The notes under the pieces were generated by a model, which worked only from the letters and a program-made list of their open reading frames with translations, made no database searches and had not been told where the DNA came from. DNA of 64,000 nucleotides from CAVOHU01 sp963843385 (lineage in GTDB: Bacteria > Acidobacteriota > Vicinamibacteria > Vicinamibacterales > JAKQTR01): the NCBI GenBank assembly GCA_963843385.1, contig CAWJJY010000001.1, positions 248,001 through 312,000 of the forward strand, read 5' to 3'. Positions 24,571-37,000 of the stretch are shown one piece after another (within the stretch, counting starts at the first letter, position 1; each line of letters opens with the position of its first letter). Position numbers and translations under genes: made by a program.

Positions 24571-27500
24571 TCACCGCTTCGGCACGTCGATCGCCGGCTG
24601 TCCCGCCGTCTTCCGTTTCGCATTGAGCGCGGCCAGATCGATCGTGGAGAGCTTCGTCCACCGCGCCATCACCGCTGCGGAATTGGTGCGCGCCGTCGTG
24701 CACGCCGCGATCTCGCGCCCGGTCGGCGCAATCTCCGCGGCCTGCATCGACATCGCCGCCGCGAGCATCTCCGCGCCGACGCTCTGAAGGGTCGGCGCCG
24801 CTCCAGCGCCACCGCGCGCCGCCGCGACCGCCCCGCCCCGTCGCAGCCGCAGGCGCAGGCGGGCCGCCACGTCCCGCCGTAGCAGCAGGCGCAGGCGGGC
24901 CGCCGGTCCCGCCGCGCCGCTGGCGGCCCGCCGCGTCCTCCTCCTCCGCCTGACGCGGGCGCAATCGCCTCAACCGCGGCCTTGAACGCGGTGATGTCAT
25001 CCCCAGAGAGCTTGTCGAGCTGCGCCACCAGCGCGCGCGCCTGCGAAGATGCCGCAGACGCCGCCCGCGCCCCGTTGTACATCTCGGTCGTGAGCGAGGA
25101 GAGCGTGGCCAGGCCCGCCGGTGAGGTTGTGACCCGTGGATCGAGACGGACCGCGATCGGCTGCGTGTAGCTCTTGCCGCCGGTCGTCAGGCGCACGGTG
25201 TAGGACCCGGGCGGCGCCCACGGCGAGTTGACCGAGGGATACGTCCGGTGCGGCACGGCCGCCCCGCCTCCACCGCCCCGGCCTCCGCCGCCCTCGCCGA
25301 TCGGATCGAGGTGCATGTCCCACCACACGCGGTGCATTCCCGCGTGCGTCGAAATCACCATCGGCGGCGCCGGCCAGTAGAGGGGCAGCCCGCAGTCGGC
25401 GGCCGATGGCGTCTCCTGGCACAGCTTGTTGTACGCCACCGGATCGAGCGCCGGGTGAACGGCCGGCACCGGATCGGTGCTCGAGTAGGTGCGGACGACG
25501 CGCCCGGTCGTGTCGAGGATCTCGATGGTGACTGAACCGGAGGCGTCCGACGCGAGGTAGTAGTCGAGGATCGCACCCGGGGGCGGATTCTCGCCCGCGG
25601 GAACCTCCGGCGGCCACGGCGTCGGCGGGTTCATCCCGAAGCGCACGCGCACGGCCGTCGCAGGCTTAACGAGGTATGCGGCGCGCGCCGCCTCGGCCGC
25701 CCGAATGGCTGCCGCCTCTCGCAACGGCGTCACATCGTCGAGGATCCAGAACCCGCGCCCGTGCGTGCCCGCCACGAGATCGGAGCACAGGCACGAGGCA
25801 TCGTCTTTCACCGCGATGTCGCGGACCGAGACGGCCGGCATGTCGAGCCTCAGCGACTGCCAGTGGTCGCCATCGTCGATTGACACCCAGACCTGCGTCT
25901 CGGTGGCCGCGTAGAGCAACCCCTTCTGCCGCGGATCCTCGCGAATCGAGTTCGCGACCGAACCGGGCGCGAGGCCGGTGTTGATCTCCATCCAGGTCTT
26001 CCCGCCGTCGTGCGTGCGCCAGAAGTGCGGGTTCGGATCGTCGACGCGCATCGTGTTCGCCGCGGCGTAGGCATCGAGCACGCTGAAGTGGCCCGCCTCG
26101 ATGTTGAAGATGCGCGTCCAGGGCGTGATCGCCGGCGGCGTGACGTTGGTCCACGCGCGCGTCGGCCCGCGCATCACCTGGATGTGGCCGTCATCGGTTC
26201 CCGCCCAGAGCACGTTCACGTCGAGCGGCGAGGGCGAGAGCGCCGTGATCGATCCCGCGGGCGCGGGCGTGACGCCGCTCCCGTATTTCCCCGTGTTCGC
26301 CGGCACCGCCCACGTCTGGCGGGTCAGATCGCCGCTGATGCGCGCCCAGTTCGCGCCGCCATCGCTCGTCATGAACACCGCGTTCTGCGCGTAGAAGAGC
26401 ACGTTCGGGTTGACCGGCGACCATTCGAGCGGCATCGTGCGCACGTTGCGCGTGTAGGTCTGGCCCTTCTCGTCCGGCACGGCGAGGTTCGGTCCGACGT
26501 TCTTGATCTGGCCCGTCCTTCGGTTGTAGAGCGTGACGGTGTTGCGAGAGCTTCCGTACACGAGATCGGGGTTCTTCGGGTCCGGGGCCGCCTCGCCGTA
26601 TTCCTGGATGCCGGCCGGGCGCCAGTCGCGGAACGTGATCTCGCCGTCATTGCCGCGGCTGTCCACGCACGCCGACCCCGAGTCCTGCTGGCCGCTGCAC
26701 ACGCGATACGGGAACGCGTTGTCGGTCGTCACGTGGTAGACGGCCGCCGTCGGCTGCGTGTACCAGTTGCTCCAGCTCTCGCCTCGATTGCCGGAAATGA
26801 CGGCGCCCTGGTCGGCGACCGCGAGAAGGATGTCGGTGTTGTTCGGGTTGATCCACAGGCCCTGGTAATCGTCGCCGCCCGGCGCCCCGCGGACCGCGCT
26901 CCACGTCACGCCGCCGTCCTCCGATCGCCAGAGCACGACCGAACAGCTGTAGACGACGTTCTCGTTCTTCGGGTCGACGACGACCGGCGGAAGGTCGCCG
27001 CCGCCGATGCGGCCGAGCGGCCGCGAGTCAGGAGCGCGCGTTCCGGTTCCATAGGGTCCGCGCACCGCGAGGAACCAATGATCGCCGCCGTCGATGGACT
27101 TGTAGAGACCGATGCCGCCGCCGCCGCCACCACCCGCCCCTCCGCGCCCTCCGCGGCCGCCCTGTCCTGCAGCGACCCCGGGCGAAGGCGGCGCGCTGCC
27201 AGCCAGCATCGCGTAGAGCACTCTCGAGTCGCTCTGCGCGACGGCGAGGTTGGCCTGGATGATGGCCGGCAGGCCCTCGGTGAGTTGTTTCCACGTCGAT
27301 CCGCCGTCGGTCGATTTGAAGATGCCGCCGCCAGCCCCGCCAAACGCCCCGCCCTCGATGTAGCTCTGCTGCTGGATCCAGAGCGCCGCGTACACCGTGT
27401 TCGGATCGGCGGGATCGATGCGCACGTCGTTCGCGCTCGTGTACTCGTCCTTGTAGAGCACCTTCTGGAACGTCTTCCCGCCGTCGGTCGATCGAAAGAC

Positions 27501-28028
27501 GCCGCGCTCGGCGTTCGGGCCGTACGGGTGTCCGAGCGCCGCGACGAACAGCCGGTTCGGATCGCGCGGGTCGACGTCGATCTGGGCGATCATCCGGCTG
27601 TCGACCAGCCCCAGGCGTACCCACGTCCGGCCGGCGTCGGTGGACTTGTAGACGCCGTCGCCCTGGGACAGGTCGGGGCGGATGATCGCGGCGCCGGTGC
27701 CCACATAGATGATCTTCGGATCGGAGGGCGCCACCGCGATCGCGCCGATCGACCCCGTGGACTCGCGATCGAAGATCGGGGTCCAGTTGGAGCCGTAGTC
27801 GGTGGACCGCCAGAGGCCGCCGTTATCGAAGCCGACGTAGAACAGGTTCGGCTGGCTCGGCACGCCCGCGAGCGGCCTGGCGCGGCCCGCGCGAGTGGGG
27901 CCGATCTGGCGCCAGTGCATCGCCGATGCGGGGTCGACGCTCGATTGAGAAGAGATCGTCGCGAAGGCCGCGAAGGCGAGCGCGAGGGCAATGCTCGCGG
28001 TCATGAGGAGCTGGCGATTCACACGCAT
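24571..28028 (-). CDS. Sortilin-like BNR-repeat (VPS10-type) exported protein, frameshifted near C-terminus
   Basis: A protein of about 1150 residues of the VPS10/sortilin-like BNR family common in Acidobacteriota. ATG at 28028 starts a signal peptide (MRVNRQLLMTASIALALAF); many Asp-box repeats follow (GLWRSTDYGSNWTPI, GVYKSTDAGRTWVRL, GVFRSTDGGKTFQKV, GIFKSTDGGSTWKQL), forming beta-propellers, then an Ig-like tail. The frame fails in a GC-rich stretch at about 24850-24930 built on 36-bp repeats: three successive frames carry GGGGGRGGPPAA, GGPPAPAATAGRGGPPAPAA and, after two +1 shifts, the family C-terminus APTLQSVGAEM...LAALNAKRKTAGQPA ending at 24571. Uncorrected, it ends at 24669 with an Arg-rich tail. 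Substrate unknown. Confidence 0.83.
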
Positions 28029-28147
28029 GGGAATGCCCTTCCGGTAGTGGGATCGTCGGATACTGGATCCGGTGAATTCTACACTGAGGACTCGGCGTTG
28101 CAGCCTCGCCCCGTTTCCCTGGTGCGCATCGGCGACAAGCGACGCGC

Positions 28148-30787
28148 CTATCGCCTGTTCAGGGCGGATGTCCAGTTCAGGAGCACCGTGATCGGCGTGA
28201 CGGCATCTCCGCTTTCGATGACGAGGAAGCGTTGGCCGTCGGGAGTGACGGCGAACGAATTGCCGTGGTTGGTGCGCTCGAGGCTGACGACCCGCGTCTC
28301 CGCCATCACTCGCGATGCGCCCACCGCGAACCCGGACGAACCCGTGGTGACCTCGGCGGCGGTCAATTTCAACTCGGGCGACAGATAGAACAGTTCGCGG
28401 CCGTTTGCGCTCCACACCGGCTGCCTGCCGCCGCCGCTCGAGACCTGCCACTTCGCCCCCGTCGCCGGGAACGGCTGCACGTACACCTCAGGGGTGCCGC
28501 CCTGCTGGAGCGTGTACGCGATCCAGCGTCCGTCCGGGGAGAAGTGCCCATGGCGCTCCTCGGCATCTGTCGCAGCGAACTGGATCGGCGCTGTTCCGCC
28601 GGTGAGCGGCATCACGACGATGTCCCAGCTCGTTTTCGGATTGAACGCGGAGTAGATCACGAACTTGCCGTCGCGGGACCAGTCTGTCGCGATCTTCGCC
28701 CCAGGCGGCTGCTTCATCGCCGTCTCGCTTCCGGGTGCCGCAGCCTGCAGTCGATAGAGGCTCAGCATTCCGGAACGCGGTGAGGAAAACACCACCTCGT
28801 CCTCTTTCGGGGACCAGATCGGGTAGAAGTCGACCGCCGGATCAAATGTCAGCCGTGAGGACACGCCGCTTCCAATATCGAGGGACCAGATGTCGAGATT
28901 GCCGGATTTCGGGTCCGCGGCGTCGTAGACTACGCGCTTGCCATCTGCAGATAGACTCAGGCTGTTGAACTTTGCCGGCAACCCAACCGTGCCCGCTCGG
29001 CGGCCGGAGCGTTCGAGCCACGCGAGCCGGGAGCCGGGTCCCGGTTCGACGTACGCGAGGGCTCCGCTGCTCGCAGCCGAGTAGAGGCCCCGGTAGCCGA
29101 CCGAATTGAATCCGATATTCTCCGCGACGACCTCTGGTGCTCCCTCGAGCGTCAGCCGGCGCGTGTCGAATCGTTGCGCCACCAGCGCGGTCTCACGCCG
29201 AAACAACAGATAACCGGGATCCGCGTACACGGCCGGGAAACCCGAACGCGTGACCTCGGTCACGTCGGCCGAATCGAGCGACGCCACACGGATGGCAGCC
29301 GCTGACCGGTGGGCGAGTTCGATCGCCAGGTAGAGGTAGTGGCGGCCGTCGGGCAGGAAACAGGGAAACCACCGTCTCTCGTCGACCGACACGGGCAGCG
29401 CGACCTTCGTTACCGGGCCGCCGGCCGCCGGCACCCGCATCGGCAGCTCGTCCGGAAACGGCACGAACACGATGACGTTCTCACGGCTCCACGAACCTCC
29501 GCGGGGCACCGGAGCCACGGCGATCGTCTCCGGCTGCCGGCCCGACAGGTCCACCGTCTTCAATTTCCCTTGCGCGAAGAACCCGAGTTGGCGGCTGTCC
29601 GGCGACCAGAACGGCAGCGTCGCGTCGTCGGTGTCTGCAAGGGGACGCGGCGTGAGCCCCGACCGCGACCGGACGTACAAGAGTGTCCTGCCGGCGGCAT
29701 CGGTCGCGACAAAGGCCAGGGTTCGGCCGTCGGGCGAGATTTGCGGCGCTTCCCCGATGGTGAGCGTCGTGCCTCCTGGCGGCAGCACGGACAGGACATC
29801 GAGCTGCTCGGCCGGCTGTCGCCACGTGACGCGCGCGGCGAGGAGGCCCGCGGACAGGATGGCGAGCGCCGCGAGTATCCAGGCGACGCGCTCGCGCCGG
29901 CCGGTTCGCGCCGCGGCGGCGGAGGTCGGGCCGTTCCCCCCTTCCGCGCGGATCCCCTCGAGCAACAGGCGCACGTCGTGCGCGCTGGACCATCGCTCGT
30001 CGGGGTCCTTCGCGAGGCACATGCTCACCACGCGATCGAGCGCGGGCGGAGCGTCCGGACGCAGCGACCGCAGGGGCGGGGGATCCGACTGCAGGATGGC
30101 CGCAATCGTGGCGGCCGGGTTGGGCGCTTCGAATGCTTTCCGGCCAGTCACCATCTCGTACACAACGGCACCGAGGGCGAACAGGTCCGCGCGGGTGTCA
30201 ATCGCCAGGCCCCCGAGCTGTTCGGGGGACATGTACTCGAGGGTGCCGACAATGACCCCCGTGCCAGTCAGTCCGGCGGGCATCGTTGCCGTACCGCCTT
30301 CGACACGCTCGGGGTCGAGGAGCCGCGCGACGCCGAAGTCCAGCAACTTCGCGCCCTCCTTCGTCAGCATGATGTTCGCGGGTTTCAGGTCCCGATGCAC
30401 GATGCCCTGGCGGTGGGCCCGGTCGAGCGCATCCGCTATCTGGATGGCCAACGCGAGCGTGTCGCCAATCGGGATGGCGCCCCGAGCGAGACGGCGTGCC
30501 AGGCTCTCGCCGTCGAGGAATTCCATGACGAGGAACTCGACGCCATCCTGGTGGCCAACGTCATGAACAGTGCAGATGTGCGGATGGGCGAGCGAGGCGA
30601 TGGCGCGCGCCTCGCGCTCGAAGCGGGCCCGGTCGGAGTCGCCGGCAAACTCCGGCCGCATGATCTTGATGGCGACGCGCCGGCCCAGGCGAGTGTCGCG
30701 CGCTTCGAAGACCTCTCCCATGCCGCCCGTGCCGAGCGGCGCGACGATCTCATACGGGCCGAGACGCGTTCCTGCACGAAGGGGCAT
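28148..30787 (-). CDS. Serine/threonine kinase with C-terminal WD40/TolB-like beta-propeller
   Basis: An 879-residue membrane kinase. The kinase domain (about 10-270) has LGTGGMGEVFEARD, VAIKIM, HRDLKPANIMLT, LLDFGVARLL and VGTLEYMSPEQLGG. One membrane span (about 305-325, WILAALAILSAGLLAARV) leads to a sensor-like propeller with repeats such as ISPDGRTLAFVATD, WSPDSRQLGFFAQG, SLSADGKRVVYDA, WSRDGKFVIYSAF and FSPDGRWIAYTL. This PknB-propeller build is very frequent in Acidobacteriota; ligand and targets are unknown. The start fits the kinase N-terminus MPLRAGTRLGPYEI. It is divergent from the large repeat protein at 31091. Confidence 0.92.
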   Translation of the reverse strand: MPLRAGTRLGPYEIVAPLGTGGMGEVFEARDTRLGRRVAIKIMRPEFAGDSDRARFEREARAIASLAHPHICTVHDVGHQDGVEFLVMEFLDGESLARRLARGAIPIGDTLALAIQIADALDRAHRQGIVHRDLKPANIMLTKEGAKLLDFGVARLLDPERVEGGTATMPAGLTGTGVIVGTLEYMSPEQLGGLAIDTRADLFALGAVVYEMVTGRKAFEAPNPAATIAAILQSDPPPLRSLRPDAPPALDRVVSMCLAKDPDERWSSAHDVRLLLEGIRAEGGNGPTSAAAARTGRRERVAWILAALAILSAGLLAARVTWRQPAEQLDVLSVLPPGGTTLTIGEAPQISPDGRTLAFVATDAAGRTLLYVRSRSGLTPRPLADTDDATLPFWSPDSRQLGFFAQGKLKTVDLSGRQPETIAVAPVPRGGSWSRENVIVFVPFPDELPMRVPAAGGPVTKVALPVSVDERRWFPCFLPDGRHYLYLAIELAHRSAAAIRVASLDSADVTEVTRSGFPAVYADPGYLLFRRETALVAQRFDTRRLTLEGAPEVVAENIGFNSVGYRGLYSAASSGALAYVEPGPGSRLAWLERSGRRAGTVGLPAKFNSLSLSADGKRVVYDAADPKSGNLDIWSLDIGSGVSSRLTFDPAVDFYPIWSPKEDEVVFSSPRSGMLSLYRLQAAAPGSETAMKQPPGAKIATDWSRDGKFVIYSAFNPKTSWDIVVMPLTGGTAPIQFAATDAEERHGHFSPDGRWIAYTLQQGGTPEVYVQPFPATGAKWQVSSGGGRQPVWSANGRELFYLSPELKLTAAEVTTGSSGFAVGASRVMAETRVVSLERTNHGNSFAVTPDGQRFLVIESGDAVTPITVLLNWTSALNRR

Positions 30788-31046
30788 GCCCGGATGTCCT
30801 GGACCAGTGTACGCGCGTCAGGTCTCTGAAATCGCCGTCCTTGATGATCCGAAGCTCTCCCACTCAGTCTACCTCCCGGCCGCGCACATAGCGCTCCGGC
30901 GCTCAAATAAACACCAGCGCGGTAACACCGGCGCCGACCCTGTTTCAGCACGGTCATGCCGGCCCTACAGCCCCGCTGACCCGGTCCAACCCGTTTTCTC
31001 GCTTACAAGGGTGCGCCACATTCCACCCGACGGTGTTTGTCCGGGC

Positions 31047-31068
31047 GGAGGCCCCAAACCGGGCCTCC
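31047..31068 (+). promoter_or_regulatory. Hairpin with T-run in the leader of the large repeat gene
   Basis: ggaggccc, loop caaacc, gggcctcc, then ttt: a perfect 8-bp GC stem 10-15 nt before the AGGAG site of the gene at 31091. It looks like an attenuator or RBS-masking hairpin. The rest of the 300-nt divergent intergenic region (30788-31090) shows no clear -35/-10 pair. Confidence 0.45.
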
Positions 31069-31090
31069 TTTCCGGGCACCAGGAGCGAAC

Positions 31091-34000
31091 ATGATCCCCC
31101 GTCCTCTGCGCACGCTTTCGGTCGTTGCCGCAACGCTGCTGGGTCTCGCCGCTGCCGCCCACGCGCAGGCACCCTACGAGGTCCTTCACTACTTCTCAGG
31201 AACCGATGGCGCTAGCTCCCTCGCCAACCTCGTGCAGGGGCGCGACGGGCTCTTCTATGGGGTCACTCAAGCCGGAGGCATCGATAACAACGGGACCATC
31301 TTCCGAATCGCGGCCGACGGGAGGAAGTTCGAGCGGCTCTACACGTTTACAGGAGCCCCGGACGGCTCGCAGCCCGCCTTCGGGGGGCTCGTCCAGGACC
31401 AGGACGGCTGCTTCTACGGGACCACCTGGAAAGGCGGCCTGTCCGACCTCGGGACCGTGTTCAAGCTCGACGTGAGCGGGCCCACACCGGCCCTGACCGT
31501 GCTGCACTCGTTCGCCCCGGGTGAAGGTGCCGTTCCCGATGGCAGCGTGATGCTCGGCTCAGACAACGTCCTCTACGGCACAACGGCCTTGGGAGGCAGC
31601 GCCGGCGACGGAACGGTGTTCACCCTCGCTCGGGACGGGACCGGCTTCACGACCCTCCACGAGTTCCAGGGGCCGGACGGCGTGCTGCCGACTGCGGACC
31701 TGATCGAAGCTGACGATGGCTTTCTCTACGGCACCACAACGGGGACCTCGAACGGCGCCGGCTCGATATTCCGCATAGCGAAGGACGGGACGGGCTTCCT
31801 GACGCTCCACGAGTTTCTGGGGATCGGTATGGGGTCTATCGGGAGGGTGATTGAAGCAAAGGACGGGAACCTCTACGGGACGACGGCGGAGACCGGGATC
31901 GGCAATCCACCCGCCGGGACAATCTTCACGCTCGCGAAGGACGGAACGGGGTTCGTCACGCTGCACAGCTTCACGAGCAGCGATCCGGGATTCGCCCCGT
32001 ACGGCGCGCTGCTGCAGGCTGGAGACGGCAACTTCTACGGGACGACGTCCGCGTCGCCAACTGGGTCCGGGACCTACTGTGCCCTGACCGGTTGCGGGAC
32101 CGTATTTCGGATGACTCCCGAGGGCACCTTTGCGACGCTCCACGTCTTCAAACTCGCCGACGGCGGTTGGCCGCAGAGCAGCCTGGTCCAGGGCAGTAAC
32201 GGGGACCTGTTCGGAACTGCCTCAACCGGCGGCACCACGCCGACCACGTCGGGTGCCGGAGTGGTGTTCGTCCTGCATGGCCCGGGTGCGATTCCGATTG
32301 AGCTGACCGGTACGCCGTTCGCGTACGAAGGCGGAATCGCCGCGTACTCCTTTTCGCTCAACAACACGACCGGCGTCGATCTGCCCGGACCACTGGTTGT
32401 GGACATTTCCATCTCGCCTGGTTTGGCGCTGAGTGCTGAGTCCAGCGATGCCTGGCAGTGTGCCATCCAAGGCGTGGGCTATCGCTGCACTTGGCCGGCC
32501 AACCTCCCGTTTGGAGCCTCCACCGAACCTCACACGATGCACTTCGATGTCGGGACGCCGCCCTACGCGCCTGCGTGCGGACTTGGTCCTTCGCCGTGTG
32601 CGACCTTCAGCGCGACGCTCGCGACCTCCGGCGCCTCGGCGCTCGTCTCGACGGCCATCGCGACGCTCGGTGTCGGCGGCGTGCCGAACCAGCTGCCCTA
32701 TGCCGGCGACGACACGGCGAACGTGATCGGCACGGGCCCCGTGACGATCAACGTTCTCGCCAACGATGGAGATCCCGATGGCGTCACAGTCACGGTGACC
32801 GGCATCGACGTCCCGCCGACCCAGGGCGACGTGATCGTCAACCCGGATGGCACGATCACCTACACACCGCGCGGGCTGATCGTGGGCATCGACTCGTTCC
32901 GCTACCGGGTAGCCGACAGCGACGGCGCGTCGGTCGGCGCGCTCGTCACGATCACGCGCGGGGCGCCGACCCTCACGCTCTCCGCGAAGGTGATGGACAT
33001 CGGGCCGGTCCCGGTCGGCCGGCTCGCCGAGGGGCTCCTGTACCTGGAGGGCGCAATTGGCCTCCCCTACACCATGAGAGTCGAGGCCGTGCTCCCGGGC
33101 GAGATTCCCGCGATTCTCGCTGGAACGGGGTACGACGTGGCGAAGGCCGTCTCGGACCCGGCGTCCTTCCGCGGTCAGGACATGAATTGCGGGACCTTCA
33201 GCCCCTCGTGCAACGTCTTCGGCTATTTCAGACCGACCGCGGCACCCGGACAGGTTTCGGTCGCGCGGCTGGTGATCTCGGTCGTCGTGCCTGACCTTGC
33301 GGCTCCCGCAACCATCTCGCTGGCGGTCGTCGGAGTCAGCGTCGAGCCGTCGGCGGCGCGCGTCACTGCCGGCGACGACTCCGCGACAACGACCATCAAC
33401 ACCGCGGTCGAGATTCCCGTGCTCGCAAACGATTCGAGCCTCGCGGGGCGCATGCTTCACGTCACATCCATCTGGGCCGAGGGAGACCTCGCCGGGTTCC
33501 TGTTCGACGGTGGAGGATTGCCGAGCCAGGGCACCATCGGCTGGAACGCCGACGCCACGAGGCTGATCTACACACCCCCGCCGGGATTTGTCGGTACGAC
33601 CTACTTCTCGTACGGCATCTCTGAGGACTGGTGCGTCGACCCGGCCCCCTGCCGCTACGACGGCAACTACTACTTCGCGACCGTGACGGTCACCGTGTCC
33701 GGCACAGCCCCGGGCACTCCGCCGAACCTGATTGCCCAGAAGTTCGTGCTGGACCAACTGGGCCAGGCGGGAGGATCGCTATCCGCGCACAATGGCGACA
33801 CAATTGTCTTCCGGCTGAAGACCACCAATCAGCCTGGGCCGGGCGCTCCGCCTGTCGGCCCGACGACTGGACTGATCACTCTCACCGATGTGTTACCAGC
33901 CGGACTGACCTTCGTCGTTCCCGGCAGCGATGCTCGGTGCAGCGCAGCGGGTCAACTCGTGTCCTGCACGGACCCGGGCCCGTTGGCAGCCGGCCAGGCC

Positions 34001-37000
34001 CTGATTTTCGAGTTCCATACCCAAATCGGCGCGAACGTTGCGGCTGCGGGACAACCGGCCACCCTCGTCAACACGGCCGCGGTGTCGACGCCGAACGATG
34101 CCAACCCATCGGACAATACCTCCTCGGCCGTCACGGTGACGGTGACCGTCCCGCAGGTTGCTCTAACGGTTACGAAGACCGGCGCGGGCAATGGCACCGT
34201 CACGTCGAACCCGGCCGGGATCGACTGCGGCGCTGTATGCAGTGCGAACTTCGACGTTGGCAGCGATGTCACGCTCACGGCGACGCCTGCGACGGGGTCC
34301 ATGTTCACGGGCTGGGGCGGGATGGCGTGCCGCGGGACCGGGTCGTGCACGGTGCCCCTGACAGCAGCGACCACCGTGGGTGCCGAGTTTGTCCAAGCGC
34401 CGAATCTGCGCGTGACGCTGGATGGACCGCCGGCGGCGGTGCACAACGGGGACACGACGAGCGTGCGCGTGACGGTGACGAACGAGGCCGCGCCCGGGGA
34501 CCCGGCGGTGGGTCCCACGGTCGGTCCGATTCACTTCAGTGTGCGGGGACCCGCAAGCCTGACGTTGTGGCGGTTCCTCGACCAGAGATGGAGTTGTACC
34601 TCGGGGAGCTTTGGCACGATGGCGTGCGATAGCACGAGCGTCTTCCCGCCGCTGGTGCCCGGCGCATCGGTGTCGCTCTCCTTCTTCGTGACGGTGCCCG
34701 CCGACCTCGTGGCGCCGGGCGACTCGGTCACGCTGGCCTTCAACGCCGGCGCGTCCACGCCGTACGATGTGAACCCGACCGACAACGCGGCCGGCCCGGT
34801 CGACCTCGTCGTGGCGGGACCCGTGCGCCCGAACCTGCGCGTGACGCTGGATGGACCGCCGGCGGCGGTGCACAACGGGGACACGACGAGCATGCGCGTG
34901 ACGGTGACGAACGAGGCCGCGCCCGGGGACCCGGCGGTGGGTCCCACGATCGGTCCGATTCACTTCAGTGTGCGGGGACCCGCAAGCCTGACGTTGTGGC
35001 GGTTCCTCGACCAGAAATGGAGTTGTACCTCGGGGAGCCTTGGCACGATGGCGTGCGATAGCACGAGCGTCTTCCCGCCGCTGGTGCCCGGCGCATCGGT
35101 GTCGCTCTCCTTCTTCGTGACGGTGCCCGCCGACCTCGTGGCGCCGGGCGACTCGGTCACGCTGGCCTTCAACGCCGGCGCGTCCACGGCGTACGATGTG
35201 AACCCGACCGACAACGCGGCCGGCCCGGTCGACCTCGTCGTGGCGGGACCCGTGCGCCCGAACCTGCGCGTGGCGCTGACGGGGCCGCCGGCGGCCGTGC
35301 ACAACGGGGAGACGACGAGCGTGCGCGTGACGGTGACGAACGAGGCCGCGCCCGGGGACGCGGCGGTGGGCCCCACGGTCGGGCCGATTCACGTGGGCGT
35401 CAGCGGACCAGCAAGCCTGACGCTGTGGCGGTTTCCCGAGCAGGGATGGAGTTGCACCTCGGGGAGCTTCGGCACGATGGCGTGCGATAGCACGATCGTC
35501 TTCCCGCCGCTGGTGCCCGGCGCATCGGTGTCGCTCTCCTTCTTCGTGACGGTGCCCGCCGACCTCGTGGCGCCGGGCGACTCGGTCACGCTGGCCTTCA
35601 ACGCCGGCGCGTCCACGCCGTACGATGTGAACCCGACCGACAACGCGGCCGGCCCGGTCAGTCTCGTCGTGATGGGGCCCGCACGCCCGAACCTGCGCGT
35701 GACGCTCGATGGACCGCCGGTGGCGGCGCACAACGGGGAGACGACGAGCGTGCGCGTGACGGTGACAAACGAGGCCGCGCCCGGTGATCCCGCGGTGGGT
35801 CCCACGCTCGGATCGATTCACGTGGGTCTTGGCGGGCCCTCGAGCCTGACGTTCGCGCAGTTGGTCGACCCGGGATGGAGCTGCAATTCGGGGAGCTTCG
35901 GCACGATGGTGTGCGACAGCACGAACATCTTCCCGCCGCTGGTGCCCGGCGCATCGGTGTCGCTCTCCTTCTCCGTGACGGTGCCTGCCGACCTCGTGGT
36001 GCCAGGCGACTCGGTCACGCTGGCCTTCAACGCCGGCGCGTCCACGGCGTACGACGTGAACCCGACCGACAACACCGCCGACCCTGTCAGCATCCTCGTG
36101 GTCGGGTCTTCCGCCGTGATTGTCCAGCCAACCGACCTCACAGGCGTGCCTCAACCCGTGGGCGTCTTGTTCGGCGAAGGGACGGTCCCAGGAGTGACCA
36201 ACGCCGTGGTTCTCGCCAACCCGACGGCGCTGCCAGCCAATTTTCAAGCGAATGGCGCGACGTATGACATCACGACGACGACACCGTTCACGCCGCCGGC
36301 GACCATTTGTTTCCGGGGCAACTTTGGATCCGCAGACCAGGTCCTCCACTTCGAACCGCTCAACCTCGCGTGCGACCGAAGACAGCCCGATACCTGCTGG
36401 TTCCCGCTGCCGAATCGGCAGCTGTTTCCACCAGGACCGGACCCGCACGCGATTATCTGCGCCGACACGACATCGCTGTCGCCCTTCGTCGTCGCGACCG
36501 AGCTGAATCGTCCGCCGACCGCTGATGCAGGCGTGAATCAAATCGTCGAGGCCACGAGCCCGGCGGGCGCAATGGTGACGCTCAGCGGCACAGGCACCAA
36601 TCCCGACGGCGGGCCGCTGACCTTCTCGTGGACTGGACCGTGCGGCACGGCGTCGACGGCCTCTGCGATGCTGACGTGCCCATTCGGCACGAGCGCCATG
36701 ATGCTCACGGTCACCAACCCGTCTGGCCTGTCTGCGACCTCGGCGGTGACGATCGTCGTCCGCGATACGACCGTGCCGACGATCGTGTGTGCGCCGGCCG
36801 ACACGCTCTGGCACGCGAGCGACGTCGTCATCGCATGCTCGGCGTCAGACGCTGGTGCCGGCTTGGCAACCGCGGCCGACGCGAACTTCGGGCTCTCGAC
36901 AAACGTCGCCGCCGGGATTGAGACAGCCGCCGCGACGACAGGCTCGCGCACGGTGTGCGATCGCTCGGGCAACTGTACGGCGGCCGGATCTGTTGGTCCG

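Noticed and set aside
26010..28388. Plus-strand open frame of about 790 codons over the sortilin-like gene
   Set aside because: Antisense to repeated Asp-box motifs; Arg/Val/Ala-rich with no domain.
34163..36814. Long minus-strand open frame (about 880 codons) antisense to the surface-protein repeats
   Set aside because: It mirrors the 429-bp repeats and GC-rich codon bias of the real gene, has Arg/His-rich low-complexity product and no family features.
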